From Agromyces protaetiae (lineage in GTDB: Bacteria > Actinomycetota > Actinomycetes > Actinomycetales > Microbacteriaceae), in the NCBI RefSeq assembly GCF_004135405.1, contig NZ_CP035491.1, forward strand, positions 3,100,001 through 3,164,000: a DNA stretch of 64,000 nt, in the 5' to 3' direction. Below the pieces are notes generated by a model. That model searched no databases and was not told the origin of the DNA. It was given only the letters and a program-made list of their open reading frames with translations. Positions 26,920 through 34,988 of this stretch are shown here, in pieces (positions within the stretch are counted from its first letter, which is position 1; every line of letters starts with the position of its first letter). The position numbers and the translations under genes are program-made.

Positions 26920-28056
26920 ATGACCCCGAACCGGCACGCGATCGTCCCGCCCTACCTGCTCGCGCGCATCGCCGAAGCCGCCGACGACCGCTACCCCGTC
27001 GCGGCCGACGCCGCCCGCCGCTCGCTCATCCGCGACGCGCCCGTGCGCGAGTGGCGCGAGAGCGGCGAGCTGCCGCCGTTCGCGCGCGAGTCCGAGACAT
27101 CCGATCGCGCCGACCGGTCCCCGTCCGACCGGCTGCCGTCGATCCTGCCCGACGCGCCCTCGCAGCCCGACCGCCGCATCTCCGACGCCCAGGGCGAAGA
27201 ACGGCTCCCGGGCCGGCTCGTCCGGCGCGAAGGCCAGCCGGCCTCGGGCGACGACGCCGTCGACGAGGCGTACGACGGCCTCGGCGACACCCACCGGCTC
27301 TTCGACCGCGTCTTCGGCCGCGACTCGATCGACGGCGCGGGCATGCCGCTCGAAGCGACCGTGCATTACGGCGACCGCTACGACAACGCCTTCTGGGACG
27401 GCGAGCGCATGGTCTTCGGCGACGGCGACGGCGAGGTCTTCACGGGGTTCACCGACTCGCTGAGCGTCATCGGCCACGAACTCGCGCACGGCGTCACCGA
27501 GCGTTCGGCCGGTCTCCGCTACCAGGGGCAGTCGGGCGCCCTCAACGAGCATGTCTCCGACGTGTTCGGCGCCCTCGTCGAGCAGTACGCGCGCGGCCAA
27601 GACAGCGGTGCCGCGACGTGGCTCATCGGCGAAGGCGTCTTCACGCCCGAGGTCCAAGGTCGGGCGCTCCGGTCGATGCTCGAGCCCGGCACGGCCTACG
27701 ACGACGACGTGCTCGGCCGCGACCCGCAGCCCGCCCACATGCGCGACTACATCCGCACGCGCGACGACAACGGCGGCGTGCACCTCAACTCGGGCATCCC
27801 CAACCGCGCGTTCGCGCTCGCCGCGACCCGCCTCGGCGGGTTCGCGTGGGAGCACGTCGGGCGCGTCTGGTACGACGCGCTCACGTCGGGGCGTCTCGAC
27901 GTCGATGCCGACTTCGCCGCGTTCGCGGGCGAGACGGTCCGCGCGGCGCGCGAGCGGTTCGGGCAGGGTTCTGCCGAGGCATCCGCGATCGTCGAAGGAT
28001 GGGAGGCCGTGGGCGTCGAGCCCGACCCCACGGTCGCCGACCCTGCCGAGCGGTGA
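26920..28056 (+). CDS. M4 family metallopeptidase, protealysin-like
   Basis: A 378-residue thermolysin-family zinc protease with no signal peptide. The N-terminus has the short protealysin propeptide motif (HAIVPPYLLARI, residues 6-17). Catalytic residues are intact: HELAHG (zinc ligands and Glu), GALNEHVSDVFG (third ligand Glu) and DNGGVHLNSGIPNRAF (active-site His). Protealysin-like enzymes lack export signals and in Serratia act on cytoplasmic or host targets. Directly followed, 24 bases later, by an emfourin-like gene, reproducing the known protease-inhibitor module. A CACGAT box six bases before the ATG suggests leaderless expression. Confidence 0.92.
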   Translation: MTPNRHAIVPPYLLARIAEAADDRYPVAADAARRSLIRDAPVREWRESGELPPFARESETSDRADRSPSDRLPSILPDAPSQPDRRISDAQGEERLPGRLVRREGQPASGDDAVDEAYDGLGDTHRLFDRVFGRDSIDGAGMPLEATVHYGDRYDNAFWDGERMVFGDGDGEVFTGFTDSLSVIGHELAHGVTERSAGLRYQGQSGALNEHVSDVFGALVEQYARGQDSGAATWLIGEGVFTPEVQGRALRSMLEPGTAYDDDVLGRDPQPAHMRDYIRTRDDNGGVHLNSGIPNRAFALAATRLGGFAWEHVGRVWYDALTSGRLDVDADFAAFAGETVRAARERFGQGSAEASAIVEGWEAVGVEPDPTVADPAER

Positions 28057-28080
28057 GCCGGCAGGGGTAGCATCGGCCGC

Positions 28081-28451
28081 ATGGAGGTCATCGTCTCCCG
28101 AAGCGGGGGCCTCGCGGGCCTGCGGCTGACCTGGCAGGTCGACGTCGACGAACAGCCCGACGCCGACGACTGGCTGCTGCTCATCGAGCGCGTGCCGTGG
28201 AGTCGACCGCCGAGGCCCTCCCCCGGCGCCGACCGGTTCGTCTACCGCATCCGCTGCGAGCCCGGCCGCGGCGCGGTGCTCCCCAGCGCGAGGCGACCGT
28301 GCCCGAAGGCGAACTCACGGGCCCGTGGCGCGAACTCGTCGACCGTGTGCGCGAGACCGCCGAGCCGTCGCCGGGTCGCTCGCCCGGAGGCTCGACGCCA
28401 CGGCGCCCCGCGCCCGGCCGGGGTGCGCCGGGCGCAGGGCGTCTGCCCTGA
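28081..28451 (+). pseudogene. Emfourin-like protease inhibitor, frameshifted as read
   Basis: The first 65 codons give MEVIVSRSGGLAGLRLTW, then a helix-like stretch and GADRFVYRIRCEPGR, the pattern of emfourin, the protealysin inhibitor of Serratia. The expected C-terminus (REATVPEGELTGPWRELVDR) is in the next frame and ends at 28451. One extra C in the CCCC run near 28282-28285 restores a single protein of roughly 120 residues. As read, the first frame runs on to 28605 over the DAHP synthase gene. A TAGCAT box at 28068-28073, seven bases before the ATG, gives it its own leaderless promoter. I think the frame break is a sequencing error. Confidence 0.72.
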
Positions 28452-28478
28452 GACATCCGCAGCTGCAACGGTGTCGGG

Positions 28479-29570
28479 TCAGCGCGCCGCCGCCGCATCC
28501 GCGAGTTCGCGCACGCCCGCGCGGCGGGCCCCGGATGCCTCGGCGAGCTCGCGCAGCACGCGGTCGGTCTCGCCCCAGCCGAGGCACGCGTCGGTCACGG
28601 ACTGACCGTAGACGAGCGAGGAACGCGTCTCGTCGGTGAGGTCCTGGCGGCCGGGCACGAGGAAGCTCTCGAGCATGACCCCGGCGAGTGCGGGCGTCGC
28701 GGGGAGCTCCTCTGCGATCTCGTGGGCGACGATCGCCTGACGTACGTGGTCCTTGTCGCTGTTGGCGTGGCTGGCGTCGACGACGATGCGCGAGACGACG
28801 CCGGCCGTCGCGGCCTTCGCCGACGCTCCCGCGATGTGCTCGGGGGCGTAGTTGGGGCCGCCGCGCCCGCCGCGGAGCACGATGTGGGCGGCGGGGTTTC
28901 CCGTCGTCGCGACGACCGCGGCCTGCCCTTCGTCGTCGGCGCCGAAGAACACCTGGCCGCGGCGGGCGACGATGCAGCCGTCGACGGCGCTCTGCAGGTC
29001 GCCGTCGGGGCCGTTCTTGAAGCCGATCGGCATCGAGAGCCCCGACGCGAGCTGACGGTGCACCTGGCTCTCGGTCGTGCGGGCGCCGATCGCGCCCCAC
29101 GACACGGCGTCCGCGATGTACTGCGGGCTCACGGGCTCGAGGAACTCGCACGCGATCGGCAGGCCGAGGTCGAGGACGTCGGTGAGGAGGCGCCGTGCGG
29201 TGCGGAGGCCGCGGACGACGTCGTGCGTGCCGTCGAGGCCCGGGTCGTTGATGAGCCCTTTCCAGCCGCCGTTCGAGCGCGGCTTCTCGAAGTACACGCG
29301 CATGACGACGAGAAGGTCGTCGGCGAGTTCCCGCGCGACGGGCGCCAGGCGACGGGCGTAGTCGAGGGCGGCCTCGGGGTCGTGCACCGAGCACGGGCCG
29401 ACGACGACGAGAAGGCGGTCGTCCTCGCCGCTCAGGATGTGCTCGACCTCGGCGCGCGAGCGCGTCACGAGGTCTTCGTTCGCCTCGCTGAGCGGGAACT
29501 CCTCGCGGAGCGAGGCGGGCGACGGCAGCGTCGTGAACGCGGTCACGCGCTGGTTGCGGGTCGTGGTCAT
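28479..29570 (-). CDS. 3-deoxy-7-phosphoheptulonate synthase, class I
   Basis: A 363-residue DAHP synthase joining phosphoenolpyruvate and erythrose-4-phosphate, the first step to chorismate and aromatic amino acids. AroFGH-type segments are intact: VVVGPCSVHDPEAALDYA, MRVYFEKPRSNGGWKGL, GARTTESQVHR, GFKNGPDGD, and VDASHANSDKDH for metal and substrate. It is monocistronic. Expression appears to be set by transcription attenuation: a strong promoter, a leader peptide with Trp and two Tyr codons, and an intrinsic terminator lie upstream. Confidence 0.95.
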   Translation of the reverse strand: MTTTRNQRVTAFTTLPSPASLREEFPLSEANEDLVTRSRAEVEHILSGEDDRLLVVVGPCSVHDPEAALDYARRLAPVARELADDLLVVMRVYFEKPRSNGGWKGLINDPGLDGTHDVVRGLRTARRLLTDVLDLGLPIACEFLEPVSPQYIADAVSWGAIGARTTESQVHRQLASGLSMPIGFKNGPDGDLQSAVDGCIVARRGQVFFGADDEGQAAVVATTGNPAAHIVLRGGRGGPNYAPEHIAGASAKAATAGVVSRIVVDASHANSDKDHVRQAIVAHEIAEELPATPALAGVMLESFLVPGRQDLTDETRSSLVYGQSVTDACLGWGETDRVLRELAEASGARRAGVRELADAAAAR

Positions 29571-29620
29571 GATGGGGTTCCGTTTCCCGGCGGAAGACCC
29601 CTGGTGGCCGACCGCCGTCT

Positions 29621-29654
29621 GAGAAAGACGAAAGGCAGACCATCTTGGTCTGCC
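29621..29654 (-). terminator. Intrinsic terminator (attenuator) ahead of DAHP synthase
   Basis: On the minus strand GGCAGACCA-aga-TGGTCTGCC, a nine-base perfect stem, is followed by the T-rich run TTTCGTCTTTCTC, rare in this genome. It lies between a short leader peptide and the DAHP synthase start. An upstream hairpin pairs 29698-29710 with 29660-29672, beginning inside the leader peptide, the layout expected of ribosome-controlled attenuation. Confidence 0.8.
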
Positions 29655-29680
29655 CGGTTGGCTCTGGAAGGGTGCTGGCG

Positions 29681-29740
29681 TCAGCGCGCGAAGGCGGCCC
29701 CTCCAGAGCCGACCTCATACGCATACCAGCGGATAACCAT
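29681..29740 (-). CDS. Leader peptide of the DAHP synthase attenuator
   Basis: A 19-residue open frame, MVIRWYAYEVGSGGAAFAR, ends in TGA at 29681. One Trp and two Tyr codons lie within codons 5-8, fitting sensing of aromatic aminoacyl-tRNA. The ATG is six bases after a TACGGT -10 box, so the leader is translated from the transcript's first base. Its last third overlaps the 5' arm of the hairpin preceding the terminator. Translation is inference, but the geometry matches trp-type leaders. Confidence 0.72.
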   Translation of the reverse strand: MVIRWYAYEVGSGGAAFAR

Positions 29741-29746
29741 GCGGCG

Positions 29747-29776
29747 ACCGTAGTCTCCCCCGCCCGGATTCGTCAA
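29747..29776 (-). promoter_or_regulatory. Promoter of the DAHP synthase leader transcript
   Basis: On the minus strand TTGACG (29776-29771), an 18-base spacer and TACGGT (29752-29747), close to the sigma-70-type consensus. It overlaps the last codons of the upstream yhhN-type gene. Confidence 0.75.
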
Positions 29777-30744
29777 ATCCCTTCGGCGGCGGAGGACTCA
29801 CTTGCGTGCGGGCGGGACCGGTCGTGCCGCTCTGACCTTTCGTGCGCGTCTGGCCGTTCGGGCCGCTCGCGCAGCGCGACCACGACGCCGGCCGCGATGA
29901 GCCCCTGGGCCGCGAGGTAGGTCGACATGACGGTGAGGTCGTGGAGCGCGAACCCGTAGTCGGGCAGGAACCGCCCGAGCGCGAGCACCGAGTCGGAGAC
30001 GACGAAGAGCGCGCCGCCGACCGCGACGAGCCGTCCGCGGCCCGCTGCGAGCACCGCCATGAGGCCGAGCACGAACCCGTAGACGGCGACGGGCGGCAGG
30101 AGCGATCCGAGGTGCGGGGCGAGGAGCACGACGAATCCGACGTACCAGGCCGCGTAACCGAGCGCCCGTAAGGGCACACGGCGCGCGAGCGGCTCGCCGC
30201 GCGACCAGCGCCAGAACAGCACGACGTAGAAGACATGCGCGAGAAGGAATGCGAGAAGGCCCGGAATGAACCAACCCGGGAAGCTCAGGAGCACGTCGCC
30301 GACCCACGACGCAGCGAGGGCCGCGATGAGCAGGCCGAGCATCCGTCGAGGAAGTCGAGGAAGTCGAGGAAGTCGCTGCGGTCGCGGCGGTCGCGCCCCA
30401 CGACTGCCCTGCAGGGCTGCGGATGCCTCGACCTCACCGCCTGCGGCATCCGGGTCGCGATCGTCGGCCGAGACGTCCATGCCGTCGAGCGCATGCGCCC
30501 GTCGCGCATCGGCCGGGGCATCCGTGCGTGTCGAGCCCGAGACATCCGTCGCGCCGGACTCCTCCTTCTCGCCCGGACGCCGCGTCGCGACCAGCACCGC
30601 GCCCGCGAGTGCCGGCATGAGGAGCGCCTTCGTCGCCGTGATCGCCCACCCGGGCCCGGTGTGGAGGAGCACGAGGTGGACGGCGCTCGCCGCCAGGAAC
30701 GGCACGAACGCGGGAAGGATCTGGCGAGCAGGGCGGTCGGTCAC
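29773..30744 (-). CDS. YhhN family membrane protein (lysoplasmalogenase-like)
   Basis: A 323-residue protein of the YhhN/TMEM86 family, whose studied members hydrolyse the vinyl-ether bond of lysoplasmalogens. About eight helices are visible, with the family segments SWVGDVLLS, GLLAFLLAHVFYVVLF and FVVSDSVLAL. Unusually, about 80 hydrophilic residues (57-135) split helix 2 from helix 3; their end is encoded by three tandem copies of a nine-base unit (RLPRLPRLPRR, near 30350-30378). Start GTG 30744. Confidence 0.82.
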   Translation of the reverse strand: MTDRPARQILPAFVPFLAASAVHLVLLHTGPGWAITATKALLMPALAGAVLVATRRPGEKEESGATDVSGSTRTDAPADARRAHALDGMDVSADDRDPDAAGGEVEASAALQGSRGARPPRPQRLPRLPRLPRRMLGLLIAALAASWVGDVLLSFPGWFIPGLLAFLLAHVFYVVLFWRWSRGEPLARRVPLRALGYAAWYVGFVVLLAPHLGSLLPPVAVYGFVLGLMAVLAAGRGRLVAVGGALFVVSDSVLALGRFLPDYGFALHDLTVMSTYLAAQGLIAAGVVVALRERPERPDAHERSERHDRSRPHASESSAAEGI

Positions 30745-30840
30745 GTCGTCGTGGCCTTTCGTCGTCGGGTGCGGCTGCAGGGAGCCTCGGCTGGGGATGG
30801 CGCGAGTGGGTCGATGCTACCGCGTGAGAGACTTTCGGCC

Positions 30841-31656
30841 GTGCCCGAACTCCCTTCGCCGGTCGAACCCGTCACCAGCACCGCACCCGAGCCGACGCGC
30901 CGCCCGCCGAATCGGGGCACCGTCCGGGCGGAGCGCCTCCGACTCCCCGGAATCGTGCTCGGCGCAGGCGATCGCGGTCGTTTCGAGCTCGTGCCGCTCC
31001 CCGCGAGCGAGCGCGAAGCCTACGCGGGCACCTACGCCTACACGGTACGGGCGCCCGCCGATGCTCCGTCGTCGGACGACTCGCCCTCGTACCTTGCGCA
31101 GCGCGCGAGCGAGCTGTTCTCGACTCCCGCTGCCGACCCCGACGACTTCGTACCGACCGCGACGTGGGCGTTCGCCGCGTTCCGTCTCGACGCCCCGCTG
31201 CCCCACCTCGTGCTCGACGCGAGGGCCGGCAACGGGTTCTTCCGGTCCAATCTGCCTTCCGTTCCGCTGAAAGATCAGCGGCTGACCCTCGAGGGAGACT
31301 TCCGCAAGCACTTCCGCCTCTATGCGCCGATCGGCTACGACACCGACGCACGCTATGTGCTGACCCCCGACGTCATGGCGCGCCTGATCGACGAGGCTGC
31401 GGGCATCGACGTCGAGATCGTCGAGGACTGGATCCTCTTCTACCGAAGGGGTGCGTTCCGCGCGACGGGCCTCGCCGACGCATTCGACCGCCTCGCGGCG
31501 ATCGCCGCCGACGTCCGCGCGCGCTGCGCCCGCTACCGCGACCCGCGGGTGCCCGTGAACTCGCGCCTCATCCTGGCGACCGACGGTCCGTCGAAGGCGG
31601 TCATCGCCGACGAGGGGCGCCGCCTCGAGATGGCGCTTCCGCTCACCGGTCTCTGA
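30841..31656 (+). CDS. Conserved hypothetical protein
   Basis: A 271-residue soluble protein I cannot assign. It starts with a Pro/Thr-rich segment of 25 residues, then a mixed alpha/beta region with FELVPLPASEREAYAG, ATWAFAAFRLDAPLPHLVLDA, LEGDFRKHFRLYAP, YDTDARYVLTPDVMARLID and VEIVEDWILFYRRGAF. The pattern of a core strand, a -DF-KHF- stretch and a late W-I-L-F-Y strand suggests a lipid- or ligand-binding fold, but this is only an impression. GTG start; GAGACT seven bases upstream could serve as a -10. Not in an operon. Confidence 0.7.
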   Translation: MPELPSPVEPVTSTAPEPTRRPPNRGTVRAERLRLPGIVLGAGDRGRFELVPLPASEREAYAGTYAYTVRAPADAPSSDDSPSYLAQRASELFSTPAADPDDFVPTATWAFAAFRLDAPLPHLVLDARAGNGFFRSNLPSVPLKDQRLTLEGDFRKHFRLYAPIGYDTDARYVLTPDVMARLIDEAAGIDVEIVEDWILFYRRGAFRATGLADAFDRLAAIAADVRARCARYRDPRVPVNSRLILATDGPSKAVIADEGRRLEMALPLTGL

Positions 31657-31661
31657 CCCGG

Positions 31662-31707
31662 AACGTCGAACGGGCCGCCGGATCAATCCGGCGGCCCGTT
31701 CGACGTT
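31662..31707. terminator. Bidirectional terminator, 22-bp perfect stem
   Basis: Arms 31662-31683 and 31686-31707 are perfect complements with a two-base gap, between the convergent hypothetical and FKBP genes. Confidence 0.85.
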
Positions 31708-31732
31708 CGCACGTCGGATCGTCTCGATCGGG

Positions 31733-32104
31733 TCAGCTCACGCCGAGCAGGTCGATGACGAAGATGAGCGTCTGGCCGCTCAGACGGTGGCCGCCGCCCG
31801 CAGGCCCGTAGGCCTTGTGCGGCGGGACGGTGAGCTTGCGGCGCCCGCCGACCTTCATGCCGGGGATACCCTCCTGCCAGCCGGCGATGAGCGCCTGCAG
31901 CGGGAAGTTGATGGACTGCCCGCGGCTCCAGGACGAGTCGAACTCTTCGCCGGAGTCGTACTCGACGCCGAGGTAGTGCACGTCGACCGTGGAGCCGGGC
32001 GTGGCCTCGGCCCCGTCGCCGATGACGAGGTCTTCGATGACGAGGTCTTCGGGCGCGGGACCTTCAGGCGCGTCGATCTCGGGCTTGCTGTTCGTGTCGG
32101 TCAT
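31733..32104 (-). CDS. FKBP-type peptidyl-prolyl cis-trans isomerase
   Basis: A 123-residue cytoplasmic FKBP that speeds proline isomerisation in protein folding. The fold is complete: VDVHYLGVEYDSGEEFDSSW, FPLQALIAGWQEGIPGMKVG with the aromatic pocket, RRKLTVPPHKAYGP and LIFVIDLLGV. The N-terminal 25 residues are acidic and non-conserved. No signal peptide. Start ATG 32104. Confidence 0.94.
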   Translation of the reverse strand: MTDTNSKPEIDAPEGPAPEDLVIEDLVIGDGAEATPGSTVDVHYLGVEYDSGEEFDSSWSRGQSINFPLQALIAGWQEGIPGMKVGGRRKLTVPPHKAYGPAGGGHRLSGQTLIFVIDLLGVS

Positions 32105-32202
32105 GAGTCCATCCAAACGGATGGCTCGGGGTCGCCGCAATCGCGGACGGATGTCCGCGGGGGTCTTGCGCTGACCGCGAACACGATGCACCCTGGAGGC
32201 CT

Positions 32203-32266
32203 GAAGAGACTCGTCGCCCCCGGAGGGCTGTCGGCACTGCCACACCCCGGGGCGACGAGTTTCTTC
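32203..32266 (-). terminator. Large hairpin downstream of the PrsW gene
   Basis: ACTCGTCGCCCC (32209-32220) pairs with GGGGCGACGAGT (32249-32260), and flanking GAAGA/TCTTC bases lengthen the stem. Loop of about 28 bases. Located after the PrsW stop on the minus strand. Confidence 0.7.
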
Positions 32267-32303
32267 ATGCCGGGGCCGCTCATCTCTCGTCGCGACGTTG
32301 CGC

Positions 32304-33467
32304 TCAGACCCGCGTGAGCAGTGCCGCCCGCCGCCGCGAGACGCGGTCGAGCAGTTCGCGCTCGTCTTGCACGCGCCGTACGTCGCCGCGGCGGGCGACG
32401 ATCATCTGCCGGTTGAAGGCGAGCGTCGTGGCATCCGCGATGAGCGCCTTGACCTCGGCGACGCGCGGCGGATGCGTCGAGCGCGCCCACCTGATCGCCT
32501 GGCGCCTGCCCGCGGACGTCGCGAGCGCGTCGACCTCGCCGGGCGTGAGCCACCCGGCCGCCGCGTACTCGCCGAGCCGCGCACGCGTGAGCTTCGCCTC
32601 CTGCCGTCGGAAGTAGACGGTGAGACCGATGACGCCGGCGAAGATGGGCACCTGCACGACGAAGTACAGCAGGATCGCGGTGTCGCCGAACGCGAGCGAC
32701 CCGTTCCACAGGGCATGCAGGAGGATCGCCGGCACGAGGCCCGCGAAGAACCACAGGATGATGCTCGCGCCGGCGCCGCGCCGCGCGCCGAGCCCGAGGG
32801 CGATGCCCGTGCATGCCGTGAAGATGACGTGGGCGAACGGCGAGAAGATGCCGCGCATGACGAAGACCATGCCGAGATGTTCGGCACCGCCCTCGAGGAG
32901 CGCGATGCCGAAGTACTGTGCGTTCTCGGTGAACGCGAAGCCGGCTGCGACGGTCGCCGCGTAGACCAGACCGTCGACGGGGCCGTCGAAGTGCGATCGG
33001 GCGAACGCATAGATGAGGAGGACGCCGACGCCCTTCGCGAACTCTTCGACGATGGGGGCCTGCACGACGGCCTGGATGACCTCGTCGGTGCCGCTCTCGG
33101 GGTGGAGGACCGCGGCCGCGATCTGCACGCCGAGGTCGACGAGCAGCGCGATCGCGATCGACACGGCGGCGCCCCACAGGAACGCGAACCAGAGCGCCCA
33201 GCGCGGCTCGGGCTCCCAGCGGTCGACCCATCGCACCGCCAGCAGCACGAGCGTGAGCGGGATGAGCGCGAGCACCGTCGCGACGAGCGTGCTCGGCGCG
33301 CCGAGGACGAACACGAGGTACGCGATGACGACGAGACCGACGACGCCCGCGATGCAGATGCCGACGATCGCCCCGATCGCCCCGCCGCTGCGCGGCTTGG
33401 CGGGCGGCAGCGGGACCGGCCGGAGAGCCGGGTAGGGGTTCTGCGGGGGCGCGCTCAGGTAGGTCAC
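32304..33467 (-). CDS. PrsW family intramembrane metalloprotease
   Basis: A 387-residue polytopic membrane protein of the PrsW family; the Bacillus member cleaves an anti-sigma factor at site 1. Conserved blocks are VDRWEPEPRW, PIVEEFAKG (Glu pair), AGFAFTENAQYF, PFAHVIFTACTGIALG (His) and LLHALWNGS (His). A basic, soluble C-terminal tail of about 90 residues follows. GTG start. It begins ten bases after the FAD oxidase stop on the same strand, so they share a transcript. Confidence 0.9.
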   Translation of the reverse strand: MTYLSAPPQNPYPALRPVPLPPAKPRSGGAIGAIVGICIAGVVGLVVIAYLVFVLGAPSTLVATVLALIPLTLVLLAVRWVDRWEPEPRWALWFAFLWGAAVSIAIALLVDLGVQIAAAVLHPESGTDEVIQAVVQAPIVEEFAKGVGVLLIYAFARSHFDGPVDGLVYAATVAAGFAFTENAQYFGIALLEGGAEHLGMVFVMRGIFSPFAHVIFTACTGIALGLGARRGAGASIILWFFAGLVPAILLHALWNGSLAFGDTAILLYFVVQVPIFAGVIGLTVYFRRQEAKLTRARLGEYAAAGWLTPGEVDALATSAGRRQAIRWARSTHPPRVAEVKALIADATTLAFNRQMIVARRGDVRRVQDERELLDRVSRRRAALLTRV

Positions 33468-33477
33468 GCGCGTGAGC

Positions 33478-34914
33478 CTAGCGGGGAGCGGACGCCGCCT
33501 GGGCGTTCTCAGCGGCTGGTGTGGACAGCTGCTCGAACATGACCCCGGGGTTCAAGATGCCGGCGGGATCGAAGACGGCCTTGATCGCCCGCTGCAGCTC
33601 GAACTGATCGTCGCCGAGCTCGTCTCGGAGCCAGCGGCGCTTGAGGATGCCGACCCCGTGCTCGCCCGTGAGCGTGCCGCCGAGCGCGACCGCGGCCCGG
33701 AAGAGGTCGTCGGCCGCGGCCCACACCTCGGCGGGCACCTCGTCGCCCTCGAACACGAAGTTCGGGTGCAGGTTGCCGTCGCCCGCGTGCGCGAGGGTCG
33801 GGATCTCGACGCCGCGCCTGCGACCGATCTCTTCGATCGCCCGGAACATCTCGGGAAGCCGCGAACGCGGCACCGCGACGTCTTCGATGAGCACCTGACC
33901 GCGCGACGCGAGGGCCGGATGCATCGCCCGGCGGATCTCGAGGAGGCGCTCCCCCGTCGCGGCATCCGTCGACGTCGTGACCCGGCCGCCCGCCGACGCG
34001 AACACTTCGGCGATCGCGAGGCCCTCGGCGACGGCATCGCTCCCGTCGGCCTGCGCGATGAGGAAGGTCTCGCCCGGGGCGACGGTCTCGAGGGGCGTGC
34101 CCGTGAGCGCGTCGGCGCCGAGGAACTCGGCGACGCGCGCGAGACCGAGCGGGTCGACGAGCTCGAGGAGCGCCGGCCGGATGCGTGCCGCCGTGACGCC
34201 CGCGCACGCGACGGCCGCGGCCTCGACGTCGGGGAAGGCGGCAGCGACGGTCACGGGGTCGCCGGTGCGGCGCGGGCGGACGCGCACGGTCGCCTCGACG
34301 ATGACGCCGAGCGTGCCCTCGCTGCCCGTGAGGAGCGCTGTGAGGTCGTAGCCCGTGACGCCCTTGACGGTGCGATGGCCGGTGCGGACGAGCCGCCCGT
34401 CGGCGAGGACGACCGCGAGCCCCAGCACGGCCTCGCGGGTGACGCCGTACTTCGCGCACAGGAGGCCGCCGGCGTTCGTCGCGATGTTGCCGCCGATCGA
34501 GGAGATCGCGCGGCTCGCGGGGTCGGGCGAGTACCAGAGTCCGAGCGGGGCGAGCGCATCGTCGAGGTCGGCGTTGATCACACCGGGCTCGACGACGGCC
34601 AGTTCGTTCGCCTCGTCGATCTCGAGGATGCGGCGCATGCCCGAGACATCCAGGACGATCGCGCCCTCGCTCGCGACGGCGCCGCCCGCGAGCCCCGTGC
34701 CCGCGCCGCGCGGCACGACGGGGGTGCCCGTCGCGGTCGCGATGCGGAGGGTCGCCTGCACGGCCTCGACCGAGCGCGCGCGCACGAGCGCGAGCGGAGT
34801 CGCGGGGCTGCGGAGGCCGGAGCGGTCGTCGCGCGTCGCGTCGAGGGCCGCGGGGTCGGTCGTCAGCTGGTCGCCGAGCTCCTCGCGGAGCCGGCCGAGC
34901 ACGTCGTAGGGCAT
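33478..34914 (-). CDS. FAD-linked oxidase (GlcD/D-lactate dehydrogenase type)
   Basis: A 478-residue flavoenzyme oxidising a 2-hydroxy acid such as glycolate or lactate. PCMH-type FAD domain: [15 protein letters not shown] near residue 70, [21 protein letters not shown] and GSEGTLGVI. The C-terminal cap has [11 protein letters not shown] and [12 protein letters not shown]. Leaderless: TAGGCT lies six bases before the ATG. CATCGGATG at 34954-34962, just upstream, resembles the operator of the neighbouring fucose regulon; lactate is an end product of that pathway, so a functional link is attractive but unproven. Confidence 0.9.
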   Translation of the reverse strand: MPYDVLGRLREELGDQLTTDPAALDATRDDRSGLRSPATPLALVRARSVEAVQATLRIATATGTPVVPRGAGTGLAGGAVASEGAIVLDVSGMRRILEIDEANELAVVEPGVINADLDDALAPLGLWYSPDPASRAISSIGGNIATNAGGLLCAKYGVTREAVLGLAVVLADGRLVRTGHRTVKGVTGYDLTALLTGSEGTLGVIVEATVRVRPRRTGDPVTVAAAFPDVEAAAVACAGVTAARIRPALLELVDPLGLARVAEFLGADALTGTPLETVAPGETFLIAQADGSDAVAEGLAIAEVFASAGGRVTTSTDAATGERLLEIRRAMHPALASRGQVLIEDVAVPRSRLPEMFRAIEEIGRRRGVEIPTLAHAGDGNLHPNFVFEGDEVPAEVWAAADDLFRAAVALGGTLTGEHGVGILKRRWLRDELGDDQFELQRAIKAVFDPAGILNPGVMFEQLSTPAAENAQAASAPR

Positions 34915-34953
34915 GCGTCCAGCCTAGTTCGCCGAGTGATGTCCGATTTCCGC

Positions 34954-34962
34954 CATCGGATG
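34954..34962. promoter_or_regulatory. Candidate FadR-type operator half-match upstream of the FAD oxidase
   Basis: CATCGGATG is the core of the ACATCnGATGT palindrome found at 36727, 42071 and 45331. It sits about 30 bases upstream of the TAGGCT -10 box, near the -35 position. It matches only nine of eleven positions, so chance is possible. Confidence 0.35.
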
Positions 34963-34988
34963 TCGGCGGCCCGTGCGAGGGTGGAGGC

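Noticed and set aside
28081..28605. A 174-residue protein continuing past emfourin in the first frame
   Set aside because: The second half is Arg/Pro/Ala low-complexity sequence overlapping the DAHP synthase gene, while the other frame gives the expected emfourin C-terminus.
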